This document shows, in pieces, positions 10,610-21,829 of a stretch of 64,000 nucleotides of DNA. The position numbers were made by a program, and so were the translations under genes. A model generated the notes under the pieces. It did not search any database, was not told the DNA's origin, and saw only the letters and a program-made list of their open reading frames with translations. The first letter of the stretch is position 1. The number at the start of each line of letters is the position of its first letter. This stretch comes from Pictodentalium vernedei. Lineage: Eukaryota > Mollusca > Scaphopoda > Dentaliida > Dentaliidae. Where the stretch lies: assembly GCA_031216915.1 (NCBI GenBank), contig CM062297.1, forward strand, positions 177,620,356 to 177,684,355, in the 5' to 3' direction.

Positions 10610-12060
10610 CCATCCCATGAGATCGATAGTGTCTACTGCGTACGCTCAATGATCTGGGAATGGCAACATGAACGTCGGTAACAGATTGTTCAGGTGTGTC
10701 GCAAAAAGATCCATCATGGGACGATCCCACTGGTAGCAGACCCGACTGAATACTCGCTTGTTGAGAGTTCACTTCGATGGTAACAGGCGACCTTTTTGAG
10801 AGCGAGTCTGCTAGTATGACCCAGTATATGATGGATTGAGAGATGAACGTGATGACTCAGAGCGAATAGGAGAATCTTCTCCGTTAATTCGCCTAACGGA
10901 ATCGAATGAGTGCCTCCCTGGTTCCTGAGATAATCCACTACGGCCTAGTTGACCGACAGAATCTGAACATCGACGTTCGCTATTTGAGCAATCCAATGTT
11001 GTAGTGCTAGCCAGATAGACATCATCTCCTTGATGTTTATGTGCTTCTCCAGGAACCGAGGGTCCCAAAGACCCAAACATTTCAAGTCTGCGGGACTTAA
11101 GGACACACCCCAGCCTGTCAGATTCGCATCCGTCATAATCATGAAGATCGGATCCGGCAGCTGAAGCAGAACTCCCTCGGTCAACCACTGGAGATCCGCC
11201 CAAATCTTAACCTTTTGTTTTACTAGGTTCGTTAAAACAATCTGGGTTTCGAGCGAATGCATCTTCACACTCCAGTTCTGAGCAAAGAAAATCTGGAGGG
11301 GATGCGTGCGCAGACGACCCATCGGAATAAGATCTGCAGCCGCTCCACACGGCCCCATCAGTCGCATAAACTCCCTCACAGTCACTGTGGGAGAGTTTAG
11401 ATATAAGTGAGCACAACAACTGACTAATTTCGTTCTGTGTAATGGCCGACGAACCAGATTGTTGTGAGTCTCGAAGCTCATTCACAAGTGAATGAAGGAC
11501 TTGGATGGAGCTAGATCAGACTTTTTCACGTTTACTATGAAACCGAGACGTTGGAACAAATGAAGCAGACTCTGAAGAATGTTGTCCAAGTAAGCTGACG
11601 TTACCACTGCCGAATGACCTCGGAAGTATGACATTACCAAGTTCATTATTCGAGTGAAAGCCCAAGGAGCCAGGTTCAGACCGAAGCACATTGCTCTGAA
11701 CTGATAAACCTCTCCTTGCATGGCAAAACACAGGTACTTTCTGAATGCCAGATGTACCAGGACATGAAAGTACGTGTCCTTTAGATCTATGCTTGCCTCC
11801 TATTCGTCCACTCGAATGCTCGCTCTTACCGACCAAATGGTTTCCATATAGAACTTTGGAGCTATGATCAATTTGTTTATCCAGCTCAAGTCTATTACCA
11901 GTCGGAACGAGCCATCTGGCTTCGGTACGAGAAACAGGCGACTGTAAAAACCTGGGGAATTTTGATTCTCGACAACCTCTATTGCTTTCTTGATAGGAGA
12001 GCCTGTACCTCCGCAAGGAGATACTCTCTTTTGGAAGAATTCGGGGAAGATTTGTCTAAC
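10610..12060 (-). pseudogene. DIRS-type reverse transcriptase / RNase H, decayed
   Basis: The minus-strand RT starts with FLVPKPDGSFRLVIDLSWIN (about 11945-11880), has motif A as SIDLKDTYFHVLVH (about 11800), FGLNLAPWAFTR, and the active-site box as YLDN instead of YxDD (about 11590), so one catalytic Asp is lost. A stop (TAG at about 11808) precedes motif A. RNase H follows at 11481-10945 (MIMTDANLTGWGVSL, INIKEMMSIWLALQHW) and 10938-10714 (DYLRNQGGTHS, HHILGHTSRLALKK). The linker typical of DIRS pol (a YPPALLIQQILLKI-like and PWINLLRCLLWDIP-like region) lies at 10608-10430. Frames change at several joints. This is a non-functional copy. Confidence 0.88.
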
Positions 12061-12478
12061 GCAGACTTCTTGTAAGTGGGTGCTTTGCTTGAAATGCCGA
12101 GACTACATTTCTCACCCACTGATGTTTCGCGAAGTTTGATAACCTTCCACCAACTGTAAAGCAACAGAGGTCTAGACCATCACCTGTACGACTTGCAAGG
12201 CTTGCAGGAGGAGAAATTACGTCCTCCCCACGAAGAACCTCGTCCCGTCAGCCTAGGGGCGTCTGACTTATAGTCTTGATCAGACTTGAGCCCCTTTCCC
12301 GAATCGCTATATTGATGACCTCCAGAGTAACTGTAAGAGGGTTTCCTAGACACTCACGAGGAGCTCCCTTTCGATGATTGGGAACTGGAACAACCTTGCC
12401 TACTCCGGCCAGCTACGGCATGAGACACTGATCTCAGTAGCAGTGAGCTGGAAGCTTTTTTGGTAGCTTGTTCCTAGA

Positions 12479-13997
12479 CTAAGGAAAGCTTGTCGTCAAA
12501 CAGTGTGTGTCTGGAGACTGGAGCAACTCGGAGAGAGCTTTGTCATCAATAATTGATGACGACGCAAGGGCTGCATCACATCTAACCAACTCCATATTTG
12601 CCACTGAAAGGGAGGTGTGGTACTTGGCATACATGAATGCCCTGGAAAGAACGCTTAGTGAGGAAGTAACATCCCCAAATTCCTTTTCATTTAGATGCTG
12701 CACCAGAACCCTTCATCCAAGTGTAAATTGAATGATGTAAGCAAGGATATATCCAAACCCCCAGCCTACTCATCCTGATACAGAGGAGCTCTCTAAACAT
12801 CTTCTCCAACCGTTTTAAAATAACATGATCCAGGAAACGGTATACTGATTGAAGATGCAGATAAGAAACCGCCTTTCTTTTTCGAACTTGCCAGGTTGAA
12901 TATGGCATCATTAATGTGGACGAAGGCCTCCGACAATTGCCAAGATAGTCCCGGGAAGGAACGAACATCGTCTTTCCTTCGCACGATATCTCTGTCTGGA
13001 GACGATAGCAGTTTCTGCCTAGCAGACGCAGCTTACTTATCAGGTGGAACAAGGTCAGGATAGTATTGATGAAAGAAATTCATCGCTACCATATATTGTT
13101 CCGAAAGAGAAGGGTAATCCTCCTCCTTCTCCCTTTCACCATCCAACAGATTCAGCTGAGAATTTTGGTCAACAGCATCTGAATGTACAGATGACCAGAC
13201 CGACCCAGCACTATCTGACAGCTCTCAACCGGAGTCTGCGGAAGGCTGCACTTGCAGGGAAGCTGCAAAGAGCTGCGCAGTTATCGACAGCACCTGAGGA
13301 AGAAGCCGTAACTGTAGCCGACTCCGACTGCAGTTTAGACGGAGCATCCCGAGCGGCGAGTATGGACATTAGCTTTGACTCAGGCAAGTTTCTCAAAACA
13401 ACACTTGGCTCCAAATGTTGCTGGGTTAGAGAATGCTCTCTCACTCGCGGTCTATGAGACCTCGCCAAGCTTCCCAAAGAGAAACTTGCAGGCTTCTTCC
13501 CTTTTGCTGTCGTCGCTGAGTGAGGTTTAGTTTTTGAGGTGCTCGCTCTACCCAATTCTACACTTCCCTTGACAGCAACGGACTTGCCCGGTGTTACAGA
13601 TCCCAATCAGGATGGCTGCTTCACCGATCGAACTGGCTGCTGGAATAAGAGGCCGTACTCCTTGTTTAATATTTAGGAGCACCTTAGCAGCCAGTTCTGT
13701 TTGCTCATCAGAGCGCAACAATGGCAGTACACTTTGGATGGGTGTCGCAATACCATCACCATGTTCTTGTTCCTCTGAAAAAGAAACTGAAAAACTTGAA
13801 TTATCCTGCAGTGACAGCTCTGGAATCGGAACTTCACTGCTGAAAATGTACCACGACACCCATCTCCAACCTCTGGCATCCCAATGTACACAAGTAGGAC
13901 AAGAATCTGTAGGAGAGCATCGACTACAGACAAGAGAACAAGCATGTAAATCCGAGGTAGACTTCCACACCTTGCATTCAGAGCAGAAAGCTTTCAT
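12479..13997 (-). pseudogene. DIRS-type ORF1 (gag-like) with N-terminal Cys-rich domain, decayed
   Basis: Minus-strand frame from an ATG at 13997. The first 45 residues are Cys/His-rich (FCSECKVWKSTSDLHAC, CSRCSPTDSCPTCVHWD), like the zinc-binding head of DIRS ORF1 proteins. The reading then passes through frames at 13606-13211 (ALCSFPASAAFRRLRLRAVR), 13052-12687 and 12703-12479 (SSSIIDDKALSELLQSPDTH). Its position immediately upstream of RT fits ORF1. At least two frame changes are needed, so it is a pseudogene. Open frames on the opposite strand across 13044-14028 are mirror images and not genes. Confidence 0.7.
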
Positions 13998-14030
13998 AAT
14001 TAATTACAATAAAAAAAAACAGAGTTGATA

Positions 14031-15129
14031 GCACTCCTACAAATTCAACAACAAAAATACATGATAAGGATACATGATAATAGCAATCAAATTAATTTCG
14101 AAACAATTATAAAAAAATTTTCGAAAAAGGATTTTGAAAATGCCTAAGTTCCCAAAGGGAACATCATGAGCCCAAGGACATCCCGATAAAGCCTAAATGT
14201 GGACAAATGCCAATTTTTTTGAGCTACACTACCGGAATCATAATCAATGTATCCTACAATAATTCTGAAGTATTATAATACTAAATACTACATGTTAAGG
14301 GCGTTGCCAACTGTAAACAGCGTCAATAGACAAAAACGGAAACAAGACAACAGGCACACAAAAAGGCCCAAAGTCAGTAACCGATTTAAAAGCTACCAGA
14401 TGCAAAGCTAGATCTTCATATGAAGAAAAAACGATACATCGGATAGAAGATGAAAGTCCAAAACAACCCAACACCCCTAGGGTAAGGACATAACCATGGG
14501 GATACACAGAATAAACATTCTGTAACACACGTTAAACTCCCAAAAAATTTCAATAAAAACAGCCAATAAGCTTAGGAGTTTAACAGTAGGGTTCATGGAA
14601 GGATAGGGAAGGAACACTTAACAAACAGTAGGTAAATCATTAGCAAGAATGAGGACGTCAGGCGCATGTCCCGAAAATGGGAAACGTAAAATAATTTTTA
14701 TAATTATTGTAAAGTTACAGCCCTGAACGTCTCAAACCACTGTTGTTCACATCCATCATCTATTTATAGCAGCCTTGAATCCACCAATTCTTTCATTGAT
14801 TTGTATCAGGCATCCTCAAAAAAGGAGATTTAAAGCATAGATGTCAAGTCATTGTTTACCGACTTTGGGCCAAACAAAGAATGATGCTTGGCACCAATTC
14901 CGGTACCTTCCTGGTTACCGCGCATGCGCAGTAAACAAAAGTATGGAGGACCAGATGGAACTTCAATTTTTTGGTTTTGTATGCAAATTTTGGGGATTGG
15001 GGGTGTTCAAAATTTGTGTTTGGCCTTGGATTTTATTGAGTTTCCACCAGCTAAGTCTGGGCCATTGGTTGTAGTATCAAAATATAAAACCGACACATAA
15101 CCTCGAAAAAAAAAACCTCCAAGCACAAG
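14031..15129. other. right flank of the DIRS-like element, unresolved
   Basis: Non-coding. It probably includes the element's 5' untranslated or terminal repeat portion (GAGCTACACT at 14220 recurs at 9065-9130). No intact gene, and no F4 continuation is recognised. Confidence 0.4.
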
Positions 15130-15166
15130 TGTAAGGTCACATATTTTTGAACAATGACCAATCGTG
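15130..15166 (-). repeat. SINE/LINE 3'-tail-like fragment
   Basis: TAAGGTCACATATTTTTGAA, then CAATGACCAATCGTGACC, matches the 3' tail of the tRNA-headed SINEs (TTAAGGTCACATAnnTATGC, then ACAATGGCTnATCGTGACC). Only the tail is present; it may come from a SINE or from the partner LINE. Confidence 0.4.
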
Positions 15167-15249
15167 ACCTCAACATGGAGATAAAATTAAGTTTATCCAA
15201 TTGTTTATACCCATGATGCCAATTTTAGAGGACTCTCACCCTAGGCATT

Positions 15250-15323
15250 AATTTCAGGTCCTATTTTACCAGCCAAGCAGAACTTGTTTAGGGCTGAGAA
15301 ACAGATTTTTAACTTTTTAGGCC
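15250..15323 (+). mobile_element. Harbinger-like MITE terminal fragment
   Basis: GGGCTGAGAAACAGATTTTT, then AACTTTTTAGGCC, matches the right end of the element at 42597-46315 and is followed by TAA. The rest of the copy is missing or too diverged. Confidence 0.55.
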
Positions 15324-15413
15324 TAAGGTGAATTTTGGGGTAACTGATATCATACTTGTCTAATATTATTCTCTTTTCTGAGGGTTTCTCTATAACAGGA
15401 ATATATCCTTTAA

Positions 15414-15656
15414 CCCTTTACCTAACATGAAAAGCAGACGACACTTGCAAAAAAAATTCTTGAATAACTAATTTTTTTCATTTTTTGTCTCAAAAACATA
15501 GGTTATGACCCCTTGTTGGAACGAGCTCGATGAGCTCGTTCCAACGAGGGGTCATAACCTATGTTTTTGAGACAAAAAATGAAAATATTTTGAAAATTAA
15601 TATGCGATTTTTGAGAATAGCGCTGGCCGGTTTTGGCCGTTACGTTGGGTAAAGGG
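15414..15656 (-). mobile_element. piggyBac-like MITE, copy 2 (inverted)
   Basis: A 243-bp element, the reverse complement of the one at 1838-2081, with CCCTTTACCTAACATG and GTTGGGTAAAGGG ends. Flanks are TTAA (15410-15413) and TTAT (15657-15660), one mutated. It has the same central palindrome around GGAACGAGCTCGATGAGCTC. It ends 20 bp before an ACSL exon. Confidence 0.8.
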
Positions 15657-15679
15657 TTATTAATTAAAATAATACATAC

Positions 15680-15784
15680 TGGGATTTTGCACAACTCCTG
15701 CATAGTTCCAGAGATTCCACACTTATCTTTTGCATAATTCGGTAAAACTTCAGGATCTGGAACTATTATTCCAACAAGACATGA
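15680..15784 (-). CDS. ACSL: ACSL exon e (LVGIIVPDPEVL)
   Basis: A 105-nt, 35-codon phase-0 exon with acceptor tttcag and donor GTATGT. It encodes SCLVGIIVPDPEVLPNYAKD and then a segment ending MQELCKIP. This aligns with the conserved xxLxAIVVPDxExL and SFEELC regions of ACSL C-terminal domains. The donor is only 20 bp from the end of a piggyBac-like MITE (15414-15656, with its TTAA-type flank to 15660), an unusually close transposon-splice-site spacing. Confidence 0.94.
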
Positions 15785-16263
15785 CTGAAAAAGAAATGTG
15801 ACAAAAAAGATCAATTGTCGTTTCTGGACATAATTTTACTGCCAATTCACAGGGCTCTGAAAAACCTCTCATTGGGACATCCATAACATAAGCCTGTACA
15901 CATGGGCGATTAAATGCTTTGTTCACTTATCCCTGGCATTGAAAGAAATAACTTTTTTCCATTCGTTCATGCTACTAGGTATTAGAAATATAACAAGAAC
16001 TTTTTAGATACGATTTTCTTTCCTAGAATTTCCCATTATCAAACTTGGTTGATATGACTTCAAACTCTGCTGATATGTAGATGTTGACTGATATGAACTA
16101 AGCTATAGTTGTCTCCCTTAATTATTACTAGCCACAACCAATTTGTTTACATCAAATGTTCACAGTTATTCGTCGAATGCAATCAGGAAAATTGGTGTCA
16201 AAAAGCATGGTGGGTTGGTATGAAGCAGTTTAATATGATGAGGAATTAATGATGACAAGAAGT
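15785..16263. other. anonymous intron sequence
   Basis: About 480 bp upstream of ACSL exon e with no recognised repeat or gene. Confidence 0.5.
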
Positions 16264-16304
16264 AACAAGAGGCCCCATGGGAGCTGAGGTTCTCAAAGTT
16301 GTTT

Positions 16305-16617
16305 ATTTATTTATTTATTTATTTATTGGTGTTTAAGGTCACATATGTATGCACAATGGCTGATCATGATCAACGGCGAGCAACTGTCAGCTCCCCAATA
16401 TACTAACTCCACACAAGCGGGGTTAGCATTGGTTGAAGACAAGTGCACCATCGACGTGCAGTATGCCTTAGTACACAACGCCACCGTGCCCCCACGCACG
16501 CAATGGAGATGAAGTGTCTTGCCCAAGGACACAACTCGGTTGCCGCAGGTGGGATTCGAACCGAGGACCTCTCGGCTTGCAGCCTGCACCTCTACCTACT
16601 GAGCCACCGCGCTCCCC
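16305..16617 (-). mobile_element. tRNA-headed SINE, full length with 13-bp TSD
   Basis: On the minus strand the 5' head is tRNA-like: GGGGAGCGCGGTGGCTCAGT gives box A, and GGTTCGAATCCC gives box B. The body (CTTGGGCAAGACACTTCAT, GCACGGTGGCGTTGTGTAC, TTCAACCAATGCTAACC) is shared with the 5S-headed SINEs. The 3' tail is GTGACCTTAAACACC plus an (AAAT)n run. Target duplication CTCAAAGTTGTTT lies at 16292-16304 and 16618-16630. It is a SINE and not a functional tRNA gene, because the tRNA-like part runs into the body. Confidence 0.9.
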
Positions 16618-17155
16618 CTCAAAGTTGTTTAAAGACGGATTTAATTAACATCTATGGACAGTTAACACTACAAAGGAATGAAGTTAATTAATTTTTTATA
16701 ACTCTGTTGTCCATGCTAGATGATTTTTTTCTAGTATTTGGATGCAACCACCGAAATAATGCTCAGATTTCCAATAATGCAAAACCAGGGAGTCCAAATA
16801 TCAACCTAGGAACTTAACTTGAACAAACTTAAATCTGAACCCTTCCCCTCCAGGATACTGTAAACCAAATATCAATAAATTCTGAATGGTGGATCTGAAG
16901 AAGGAGCTTTTTTCAAAGATTATTCATCATATTACATTAAGTTAAAAATTGAACCCACATGGAGAGCCCAAATAAATCTAGGGACTTAATTCGAACAAAC
17001 ATGAATCTGAGCCCAGCTAGGGTGTTGTATACCAAGTATCAGAACACTCTGAATGGCGGTTCTTCAGTACATTTCAAAGAATATTCCTCTTCTGCACCAA
17101 GTTAAAATTAGGGCTCCCATAGTGAACTCAAATATTAACACAGGCTCTTTATTTA

Positions 17156-18520
17156 AACAAGAGGCCCCAGGGGGCCTGAGGGCACTCAACTGACAAGGTA
17201 GACTAAATATCAACCCAGGGAATTGAATTCAACAAGTTGAGCATCTGCCCCTCCTAAGAAAAGCTTATACCAAATATCCAAAGATTCTGACCAGTGGATC
17301 TAAAAAAAAAGATTTTTAAAGAATATTCCTCAAACTCCCAAAGGGAGCCCAAATATGAACCCAGGGACAGACTTGGCTTTAACAAACTTGAATCTCACAC
17401 CACCCCCTCCCCCCCCCCCCCCCTCACCCCCTCCAAGGATCCTGCACACCAAATATCAAAACATTCCGACTGCTGGATCTGAAAAAGAGTTTTTAAGAAA
17501 ATTCCTCAATTTGAACTAATTAACAATTCAAGCTCCCACAGTGAGCCCAAATATGGACCTAGGGACATGGCTTGAACAAACTTGAATCTTACCTCCCTAA
17601 GGATGCTGCATTCATCTGCTGGATCTGAAGAAGATTTTTAAAGAAAATTCCTCATTTTGAACTAAGTTATCATTCAGGCTCCCACAGTGAGCCCAAATAC
17701 CAAACCAGGGACTTGGCCTGAACAAACTTGAATCTCACCCCCCTAAGGATGCTGCATGCCAAATATCAAAATATTCCGACTGCTGAATCGGAAGAAGATT
17801 TTTAAAGAAAAATTCCTCATACTGAACTAAGTTATAATTTGGGCTCCCACAGGGAACCCAAATATGAACCCAGGGACTTGGCACTTGGCTTTAACAAACT
17901 TGAATCTCACCCCCCTGCTGCACACCAAATATCAAAACATTACGACTGCTGGATCTGAAGAAGAAGATTTTTTAAGAAAATTCCTCATTTTGAACTAAGT
18001 TACAATTCGAGCACAGTGAGCCCAAATATGGACCTAGGGACAAACTTGAATCTCACCCCCCTAAGGATGCTGCATACCAAATACCAAAATATTCAGACTG
18101 CTGGATCTGAAGAAGATTTTTAAAGAAATTTGCCTGAAATGCACTAAGTTTAAATTCGGGCTCCTATACTGAGCCCAAATATGAACCCAGGGGGCCAATT
18201 TTAACAAACTTGAATTAGATCCACCCCATAATACTGTATACCAAATATCAAATGATCCTGCCTACTTGTGCTGGAGAAGAAGATTTTTTAGTAATTTCTC
18301 TAATATACATAGGGTGCTATTGGAGTTATGCCCCCTATGGAGCCCCAAGTGGGCATGTCCATTTCATTTGAACAAATTTGAATTGACATATGGTAATGAA
18401 CATCCATACCAAGTTTCAAGCAAATCGACCTAGCGGTTTCAGAGGAGAAGTCGTTTGAAAAAGGTTCACGACGCCAGATGGTCGACGACGGACGGCAAAT
18501 GCTGCTCCCTTCGGTGAGCT
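17156..18520 (+). mobile_element. F3 tandem-repeat element, complete, nested in F3
   Basis: 5' AACAAG, then hairpin AGGCCCCAGGGGGCCT (17161-17176), then CACTCAACTGACAAGG. The core is about 150-bp monomers. The 3' end has a GACGACGGACGG simple patch, TTCGGTGAGCT and host AAAAAAG. Flanks on both sides are older F3 sequence. C-tract expansion at 17409-17422 lies in the same monomer position as other F3 poly-C tracts. Confidence 0.75.
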
Positions 18521-19503
18521 AAAAAAGAAATCTTGAAATTGCCCATTCCCCACACCCACAAGGATGTTGTATCCCAAAAATTAAACGATTCTGAGTGGTG
18601 GTTCTGAGAATATTACCAATTTGCCACCTCCCACCCCACCCCTCCCCCTCCCATAGAGAACACAAATATCAACAACCCAGGAACTTCATTTGAACAAATT
18701 GAATCTGAACCCTCTGAGGACGTGTATACCAAATCTCAAAAGATTCTGATTGTATCTCAAGAAGCAGCTTTTTAAAGATTATTGCTCATACTGGACTAAG
18801 TTAAAGTTGAGACTCCAGTAGGGAGCCAAAATAATATTCCAGGGACTTGATTTTAACAAACTTGAATCCGACTGCCCCAAGGGTGGTGTATTCCATGTAT
18901 CAAAAGTTTCTAACTGGTGGTTCGTGAAAAGAAGATTTTTAAAGAATATTCCCTATACTGCACAAAGTAAATATTCAAGCTCCAATAGGGAGCTCAAATA
19001 TTAATCAAAGAATTTGAACAAACCTGAATCTGACCCTCGTAAGTTGCTGTATACCATATATTAAAAGATTCTGACTAGTGGCTCTGGAGAAGATAATTTT
19101 TAAAGATTATTCCTCATATTGGATGAAGTAAACATTTGGGCTCCAATATGAAAAAAAAGACAAGGGTTACGCATCACTGATGTGAGGTAGAGGTTTTTTT
19201 CACACCTGTAAGGCTTGTCATTATAAGAAAATGTACTACAAGTAGTGGAAAACCAACCTGAAATCGTCAGACCAGGTTTGTTTTTTAACTCAATATAGAC
19301 AAAGATGGAGGAATGTCATTTAGGTTTTACACTTTACAACACTGTTGGCAAATGACTGGCAATTCGGTAACATATTCACTGAAAGCATACAATTATACAC
19401 AGACTGGCATGTCTATGGGTTCATTAGCATCACCCTTTTAGAAACAGTGGACATTTACATCTTGATTCTGGACAGAGGAACACCGGATACAATCAGCGCT
19501 GGT

Positions 19504-20920
19504 TAGTGCTGAAAAGATTGTTCGACTAGTCGACCTCGACTCGATAACTAAAAAAGTTGATGCTGAAATTTGCCAGTCGACTAGTCGGCACCTTCAATAT
19601 GGAGATCATTGTTAGGTATAAGCGTCAGACATACTATACTCTGATTGGCCACAACTGACAGTAAAGTCGGCAGAACCCTATTTTTCGGAAAACTGAGGCA
19701 AAATATGTTGTTCATTTTAACCCAAGTGACGAAAATTTACAATTCCGGCACTTGCTTCTGTATTTGTTTAAAGGTTTACTTTCACTTTCGCGCTCAAGTT
19801 CAATCCAATTTGTTACATTATATGCCCGTACTGGCCAGGCCTTAAAATACCCGGGTTCGCATCGCATTTTGCGATACAAATCGCCTATTTAGTGACGCAA
19901 TTCATAATTTGGAATCGCATTTTGCGAACAACATTAAATATTGTCAAATTCATTCAATTAGTGATGTATCACCAAAGATTTATTCGGTTTCTGTTATAGC
20001 TACGAGAACTTACTATCAGGTAAAAAACCCCACTTATCTATGATCTATCTTCATGAAGATGAATTACCAAAACAAGCCTATTTAACATAATTCTTACCTA
20101 ATATGGCGATGTGAGTGAAAATAATACAGGAATTCAGCCAATTAAATAATGTATTTTATTCTGGCGACCAATGATTTATATCCACATCATCTGATTGGAA
20201 GTCTTCAATCACAAGCTACATCCTCTGTCATTCGGTGAAATTTATAATTTTATTTTATTGGAAGAATTGATATATCAAAACTAGCCAGCGTTTTGGCACC
20301 GTATTTCACAGATATGACATATCTACATACGGTGCCTAAGTTTTAATCACACACGTGAAGTATTTGAAAAGTTATTTTTAATTGAAACTGCCGAAGTGAC
20401 AGGAAACTCAAAATGCACAATGTGGATTCCATTTCTGAAGAGAGACAGAGAGGAACCACGTGGTCTGTGACGCTTCGCATGGAATGACATACAGCTTAAA
20501 AATAACTCTTCAACTGCCCGTGTGATTGAAACATTTCAAAATAGTAGGGGTAATTTTCTAAGAAATGAATATCAGTATATCCTCTTCTGTATTTGTTTTA
20601 AAAGTTTTTGATCTCATAAATATTCTCCACAACTAAGAAATATACCTAGCATTTATCATACATTCAAGCATGGGCGCAGATCGGAGGTAGGTGGGGGATG
20701 ACATGTCAACAAATCTTCAAATCAGATCACTTGCCAATTTGCATAATTACATTACGTGTTGAAACAAGTTGTAGCGTTTCACTGAAAAACTATGCATTTT
20801 TTTTAACATTTGGAAAGTAATCGTGTATTTTTGTAGCAAAACGGGCCGACTAGTCGACTTTAAGTCGATTACTACTGGCAACTAGTCGACTTTCGAAAAT
20901 AGCTAATCGTTTCAGCACTA
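19504..20920. mobile_element. hAT-type element with 8-bp TSD
   Basis: Ends TAGTGCTGAAAAGATT and AATCGTTTCAGCACTA form terminal inverted repeats. The target duplication GCGCTGGT is perfect at 19496-19503 and 20921-20928. The sub-terminal regions repeat ACTAGTCGAC several times at both ends. Inside is an imperfect inverted pair (CACACACGTGAAG... against ...CTGCCCGTGTG, about 20350-20530). No transposase was recognised, so it is probably non-autonomous (1417 bp). Confidence 0.85.
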
Positions 20921-21198
20921 GCGCTGGTTCATGATCATGCCCTGTTAACCTGAACCAGTCATCCATAGAATTGAATCTGTGGCGAGATTACCACTAGTTG
21001 TCCTAAAATCATTAAGTACATGATAATCTCACTGACTGAACTTAAACCCAACAGCCTCCTATGTCTCACAAAATGGTAAACAAATGGAAATACAATTTGG
21101 TAAACCAAGAGAGGTCTTACAGATGGGGAAGTGGTCCGCTGTAGCAGTGAACTGGTCTGCATATAATATTCCCTGAAGGTTCAGATGCTGGAGAAATC

Positions 21199-21778
21199 CA
21201 GTGCTGGAAATGAAAAAAAATGACGGCTGCAGTTTTAAGCTCCCGTGAAATCAGAGACGGGAGTAAATTGCACCCGTAAAATGTTAGTATATGAATTGTC
21301 AGGGGAATACTGTCACCAAATGCCAGAAACCATAACTCTTTGAACTCTTGTGGTATCTTCCATGCCAGTTCATGGGAGCAATTAGAAGGCTCCATATTCA
21401 TTATTCGGGGTAGATCAATTAATATTTTCAACGTGCAGCCTCTAGGATGACCGCTGAAAATATTGATTGGTCTACCCCACATATTCACTGAACAGCCATC
21501 CTATTTAATGACATTATGACATATCATGTTCCTTGCCAGAAAAGCGGCCGCTCAGGTTCAAGGGAATAAATGTTTTAGGAATTGCTGAATTTTGACAGTA
21601 ACTTGCCACTGGCCAGCGGGTGTTGTTTTCTCAAAACAACACACATTTATCTGCCCTCACAGTATATTAGTGCTCCACAATAATTTTCAACATGTGCATT
21701 TTTTAGCTCAAGTAAAATAGAAAACACGGGAGTTGACGGGAGCAATTGCACTCAGACCTGTCTCATTTCCAGGACTGA
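21199..21778. mobile_element. hAT-like non-autonomous element
   Basis: Ends CAGTGCTGGAAATGA and TCATTTCCAGGACTG, with matching inner blocks (GCTCCCGT and ACGGGAGC). An 8-bp duplication is not evident. The centre contains a 24-bp-arm hairpin (21397-21480: GGGGTAGATCAATTAATATT and its complement with few mismatches). Confidence 0.55.
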
Positions 21779-21829
21779 AGTCGAAAAAAGAAAATTGGTC
21801 ACTTGAAGCAAATTTTATTTGACAGAAAC

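Larger units (their letters stand above)
9331..14030 (-). mobile_element. DIRS-like retrotransposon (minimum extent)
   Basis: The order on the minus strand is Cys-rich ORF1, RT, RNase H, tyrosine recombinase, which is diagnostic of the DIRS order (DIRS1 or Ngaro type; no hydrolase or methyltransferase was identified to decide between them). The coding span of about 4.7 kb is near full length but every part is broken. The termini were not located. The left boundary may be at about 8772, where the F4 repeat stops abruptly. Confidence 0.85.
16264..19148 (+). mobile_element. F3 tandem-repeat element, outer copy, 3'-truncated
   Basis: Begins AACAAGAGGCCCCATGGGAG. The core has about 150-bp monomers marked by GAACAAACTTGAATCT, ACCAAATATCAAAA, GGATCTGAAGAAGA and GGGCTCCCACAGTGAGCCC. 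It is interrupted by a SINE (16305-16617) and by a complete younger F3 (17156-18520). F3 monomers continue to about 19148, where they stop without the GGTGAGCT terminus. Confidence 0.7.

Noticed and set aside
13044-14028. Plus-strand frames of 137-145 codons
   Set aside because: Mirror images of the DIRS ORF1 coding region on the minus strand, which carries the Cys-rich domain.
16540-16617. Possible tRNA gene on the minus strand
   Set aside because: Box A and box B are present but the sequence continues into the SINE body and is flanked by a 13-bp target duplication. It is a SINE head.
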